Assembly: GCA_013141455.1 (NCBI GenBank)
Contig: JABFQW010000024.1
Location: 1-40,706, forward strand
Source of the DNA: Bacteroidales bacterium
GTDB lineage: Bacteria > Bacteroidota > Bacteroidia > Bacteroidales > F082
Length of the DNA stretch: 40,706 bases
Direction: 5' to 3'
Below are positions 37,886 through 40,706 of this stretch, piece by piece. Within the stretch, counting starts at the first letter, position 1; every line of letters starts with the position of its first letter. Made by a program: the position numbers and the translations under genes. The notes under the pieces are model-generated. The model did not search any database. It had not been told where the DNA came from and was given only the letters and a program-made list of their open reading frames with translations.

Positions 37886-40663
37886 TTATTTCTTTTTATC
37901 CTTTTTTTCTTTCTTATCTTTTTTAGTTTTCCCTGCCAGCTTTTCTTCAACAGCAGCCTGAGCAGCAGCCAATCGGGCAATTGGAACGCGGAATGGTGAA
38001 CAGCTAACATAGTTTAATCCGGCAGTATGGCAGAATTTAACTGAGCTTGGTTCACCACCATGTTCACCGCAAATACCCAATTTGATATTCGGGCGGGTCA
38101 TACGGCCTCTTTCAACAGCCATTTTCACCAATTGACCAACACCTTCCTGATCGAGTACCTGAAATGGATCATTGGCAAGAATACCTTTTTCTTTGTAAAC
38201 TTCGAGGAATTTTCCGGCATCATCGCGCGAATAACCAAAAGTCATCTGGGTTAAGTCGTTTGTGCCAAAGGAGAAGAACTGGGCCGACTGAGCTATTTTA
38301 TCAGCAACCAATGCAGCTCTTGGAACTTCGATCATCGTGCCAACAAGATATTTTATCGTATCACCCCTTTCTGCAAACACCTTTTCAATGGTGCTTCGAA
38401 CGATGACTTCCTGCATTTCCATTTCTTTAAGTGTTCCGGTTAATGGAATCATAATTTCTGGTAATGCATTAATTCCCTTTGACTTGAGGTTCAAAGCAGC
38501 TTCGATGATGGCGCGTGCCTGCATCTCCGTGATTTCAGGATAAGTGTTACCCAACCGGCAACCACGATGGCCTAACATTGGATTGAATTCGTGAAGACCT
38601 TCGACTTTTGCTTTGATAGTTGCAGCAGAAACACCCATTACTTCAGCCATTTCTTTCTGACCTTTTGTGTCATGAGGAACAAATTCGTGCAATGGTGGAT
38701 CGAGCAAACGTACTGTCACAGGCAGATCTTGCATGGCTTCAAAAATTCCTTCAAAATCTTCGCGCTGCATGGGTAATAATTTCTCAAGTGCAATGCGGCG
38801 TCCGGCTTCATCATCAGCAAGAATCATTTCACGCATAGCAAGAATTTTATCACCACCAAAGAACATATGCTCTGTGCGGCACAATCCGATTCCCTGAGCT
38901 CCAAACTGACGGGCAACTTTGGCATCGTGTGGTGTATCGGCATTGGTACGGACAAGCATCCTCGATTTTGAATCGGCCATTTCCATAAGTTTGCCAAAAT
39001 AACCGCTCATTTCAGGTACTCTTGTAGCAACACGGCCATCATACACTTCACCGGTGGTACCATTTAATGAAAGGAAATCACCTTCTTTGAATGTCTTGCC
39101 TTTCATGGTAATGGTTCGTTTCGTGTAATCGATCTGTATTTCACCTGCACCCGAAACACAGCATTTACCCATACCACGTGCAACAACGGCTGCATGCGAT
39201 GTCATACCACCACGAGCCGTGAGAATCCCCTCGGCAACATTCATTCCTTTTAAGTCTTCAGGTGATGTTTCGATACGAACCAAAATTACTTTTTTGCCTT
39301 TGGCAGCCCATTCTTCAGCTTCATCGGCGTGAAATACAATTTGACCGGTAGCAGCGCCTGGCGAAGCAGGTAACCCTTTAGTCATAACGCTTGCTTTTGC
39401 CAATGCGGCATTGTCAAATACCGGGTGCAAAAGCTCGTCTAATTTATTTGGTTCAACGCGCAACAGGGCTTCACTCTTTTTGATTAATCCCTGTTCAGCC
39501 ATCTCAACGGCAATCTGAACCATGGCAGCGCCGGTACGTTTTCCATTACGTGTTTGTAACATCCAGAGTTTGCCATCCTGAATGGTAAATTCCAGATCCT
39601 GCATATCGGTATAATGGTCTTCAAGGCTTTGCTGAACCTCGTCAAGTTCTTTATAAACAGCAGGCATCACCTCTTCAGGCGAAGGATATTTGGTGGCTCT
39701 GTCTTGTTCACTGATGTTTTGTTGGGCAGCCCAACGTTTCGAACCTTCCAATGTAATTTGCTGTGGAGTTCTGATACCGGCAACAACGTCTTCACCTTGT
39801 GCATTGATCAGATATTCACCATTAAAAATATCTTCTCCGGTGGCAGCATCTCTGGTGAAAGCAACACCGGTACCTGAGTTTTCACCCATATTTCCGAATA
39901 CCATTGCCTGAACAGTAACAGCTGTTCCCCATTCACTTGGTATGTTATTCAATTTGCGATAGAAAATTGCTCTTTCGTTCATCCAGCTATCAAAAACTGC
40001 CATGACTGCACCAAAGAGTTGTTCCCATGGGTCGGTTGGGAAATCTTTTCCGGTAACTTTTTTAACAGCTGCTTTGAACCTTTTCACCATTTCTTTCAGA
40101 TCCTCAGTGGTGAGTTCTGTGTCGAGAGCTACGCCTTTTTCTTCTTTCATCTTGTCGATGATTTCTTCAAAAGGATCGTGTGCTTCTTTTGTTTGTGGTT
40201 TCATGCCAAGCACTACATCGCCAAACATTTGAACAAAACGGCGGTATGAATCCCAGGCGAAGCGTTCATTACCCGATTTTTTAGCAATACCTTCAACAGC
40301 TTCATCATTCAAACCCAGATTCAATACAGTGTCCATCATACCCGGCATGGAAGCACGTGCACCAGAGCGAACTGATAATAAACAAGGGTTTTCGCGGCTG
40401 CCAAATTTGGTACCCATTATTTTTTCAACCGATTTAACGGCTTCTTCAACATCTGTTTTGATCAATTTAATCGCATGATCTTTGCCTTGTTCATTGTAAA
40501 TGGTACATACTTCGGTGGTGATGGTGAATCCCGGAGGAACAGGAATACCGAAAGTGTTCATATCGGCCAGGTTGGCGCCTTTGCCACCCAACAGATTTTT
40601 CATGGAAGCATTTCCTTCGGCTTTGCGGTCACCAAAGGAATAAACATACTTTACTTTTGTCAT
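37886..40663 (-). CDS. ppdK: Pyruvate, phosphate dikinase
   Basis: Interconverts pyruvate, ATP and phosphate with PEP, AMP and pyrophosphate. The 925-residue protein has the N-terminal nucleotide-binding domain (LGGKGANLADM, VRSGARASMPGMMDTVLNLG), the central phosphohistidine domain (GGMTSHAAVVARG, H490), and the C-terminal TIM barrel (LLDPPLHEF, GTMIEVPRAAL, FSFGTNDLTQ, CGEHGGEP). The family usually ends soon after the barrel; here about 16 extra residues form a Lys/Asp/Glu tail (GKTKKDKKEKKDKKK). With PEP carboxykinase upstream it defines a PEP-node gene neighbourhood. The upstream 43 bases to the window end show no clear promoter. Confidence 0.95.
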   Translation of the reverse strand: MTKVKYVYSFGDRKAEGNASMKNLLGGKGANLADMNTFGIPVPPGFTITTEVCTIYNEQGKDHAIKLIKTDVEEAVKSVEKIMGTKFGSRENPCLLSVRSGARASMPGMMDTVLNLGLNDEAVEGIAKKSGNERFAWDSYRRFVQMFGDVVLGMKPQTKEAHDPFEEIIDKMKEEKGVALDTELTTEDLKEMVKRFKAAVKKVTGKDFPTDPWEQLFGAVMAVFDSWMNERAIFYRKLNNIPSEWGTAVTVQAMVFGNMGENSGTGVAFTRDAATGEDIFNGEYLINAQGEDVVAGIRTPQQITLEGSKRWAAQQNISEQDRATKYPSPEEVMPAVYKELDEVQQSLEDHYTDMQDLEFTIQDGKLWMLQTRNGKRTGAAMVQIAVEMAEQGLIKKSEALLRVEPNKLDELLHPVFDNAALAKASVMTKGLPASPGAATGQIVFHADEAEEWAAKGKKVILVRIETSPEDLKGMNVAEGILTARGGMTSHAAVVARGMGKCCVSGAGEIQIDYTKRTITMKGKTFKEGDFLSLNGTTGEVYDGRVATRVPEMSGYFGKLMEMADSKSRMLVRTNADTPHDAKVARQFGAQGIGLCRTEHMFFGGDKILAMREMILADDEAGRRIALEKLLPMQREDFEGIFEAMQDLPVTVRLLDPPLHEFVPHDTKGQKEMAEVMGVSAATIKAKVEGLHEFNPMLGHRGCRLGNTYPEITEMQARAIIEAALNLKSKGINALPEIMIPLTGTLKEMEMQEVIVRSTIEKVFAERGDTIKYLVGTMIEVPRAALVADKIAQSAQFFSFGTNDLTQMTFGYSRDDAGKFLEVYKEKGILANDPFQVLDQEGVGQLVKMAVERGRMTRPNIKLGICGEHGGEPSSVKFCHTAGLNYVSCSPFRVPIARLAAAQAAVEEKLAGKTKKDKKEKKDKKK

Positions 40664-40706
40664 TTCAATTAATATTTAAATTATTAAGTATTTGATTGTC
40701 AATAAT

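Overview
The window looks like chromosomal DNA from a Bacteroidota (Bacteroidetes) bacterium, probably Bacteroidales/Marinilabiliales-like and outside the host-associated genera. Four things support this. Many starts lie just downstream of a Bacteroidota -7 box (TAnnTTTG), and most genes lack a Shine-Dalgarno sequence. The aromatic operon has the gene order prephenate dehydratase, aminotransferase, prephenate dehydrogenase, DAHP synthase fused to chorismate mutase. There is a CBM9/DUF5916 outer-membrane-type protein. The AT-rich spacers carry small palindromic mobile elements. No rRNA, tRNA or CRISPR array was seen.

Layout. Positions 1-4800 are an AT-rich accessory block of small, same-strand orphan genes: a PH-like membrane protein, an MBL hydrolase, DUF6010-like, DUF6157, NTF2-like, SRPBCC and DUF3830 proteins, and a HEPN/MNT pair. 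It contains an attC-like palindrome, which suggests integron-type gene cassettes, and one small inverted-repeat element. Positions 4.9-9.3 kb hold housekeeping genes: a CDF transporter with a lysophospholipid acyltransferase, then cca with miaA. Positions 9.3-13.6 kb hold the aromatic amino acid operon. It is preceded by an unannotated 20-residue leader peptide with a run of Phe and Tyr codons, an intrinsic terminator and a competing antiterminator, so it appears to be controlled by ribosome-mediated attenuation. Positions 13.6-17.1 kb are rich in small repeats (two MITE-like elements, a 25-bp tandem repeat, a REP-type transposase flanked by inverted repeats) around an N-acetylglucosamine-kinase-like gene and aqpZ.

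Positions 17.1-31.2 kb carry arginine decarboxylase with a PfkB sugar kinase, DUF5916, NfeD protease, RhlE helicase, an EamA exporter with an inositol-monophosphatase family enzyme, an exported superoxide dismutase, carbamate kinase, the redox sensor Rex (its promoter bracketed by two Rex-like operators), and hypB/hypA. Positions 31.3-34.0 kb are a methionine/threonine unit: a SAM-I riboswitch, a cystathionine gamma-synthase-type enzyme and homoserine dehydrogenase. The end of the window holds a Cys-cluster protein of unknown function, PEP carboxykinase, a small conserved protein with an unusually strong ribosome binding site, and pyruvate phosphate dikinase. PEP carboxykinase and pyruvate phosphate dikinase together govern the PEP node, which also feeds the aromatic pathway.

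The best candidates for new biology are the Phe/Tyr attenuator at 9285-9510; a family of tiny transposable elements that share ends and 10-bp target duplications but carry different cargo (2508-2631 and 34962-35161); the cassette-like accessory block; and the SAM riboswitch with a distal sequence exactly complementary to its P1 strand.
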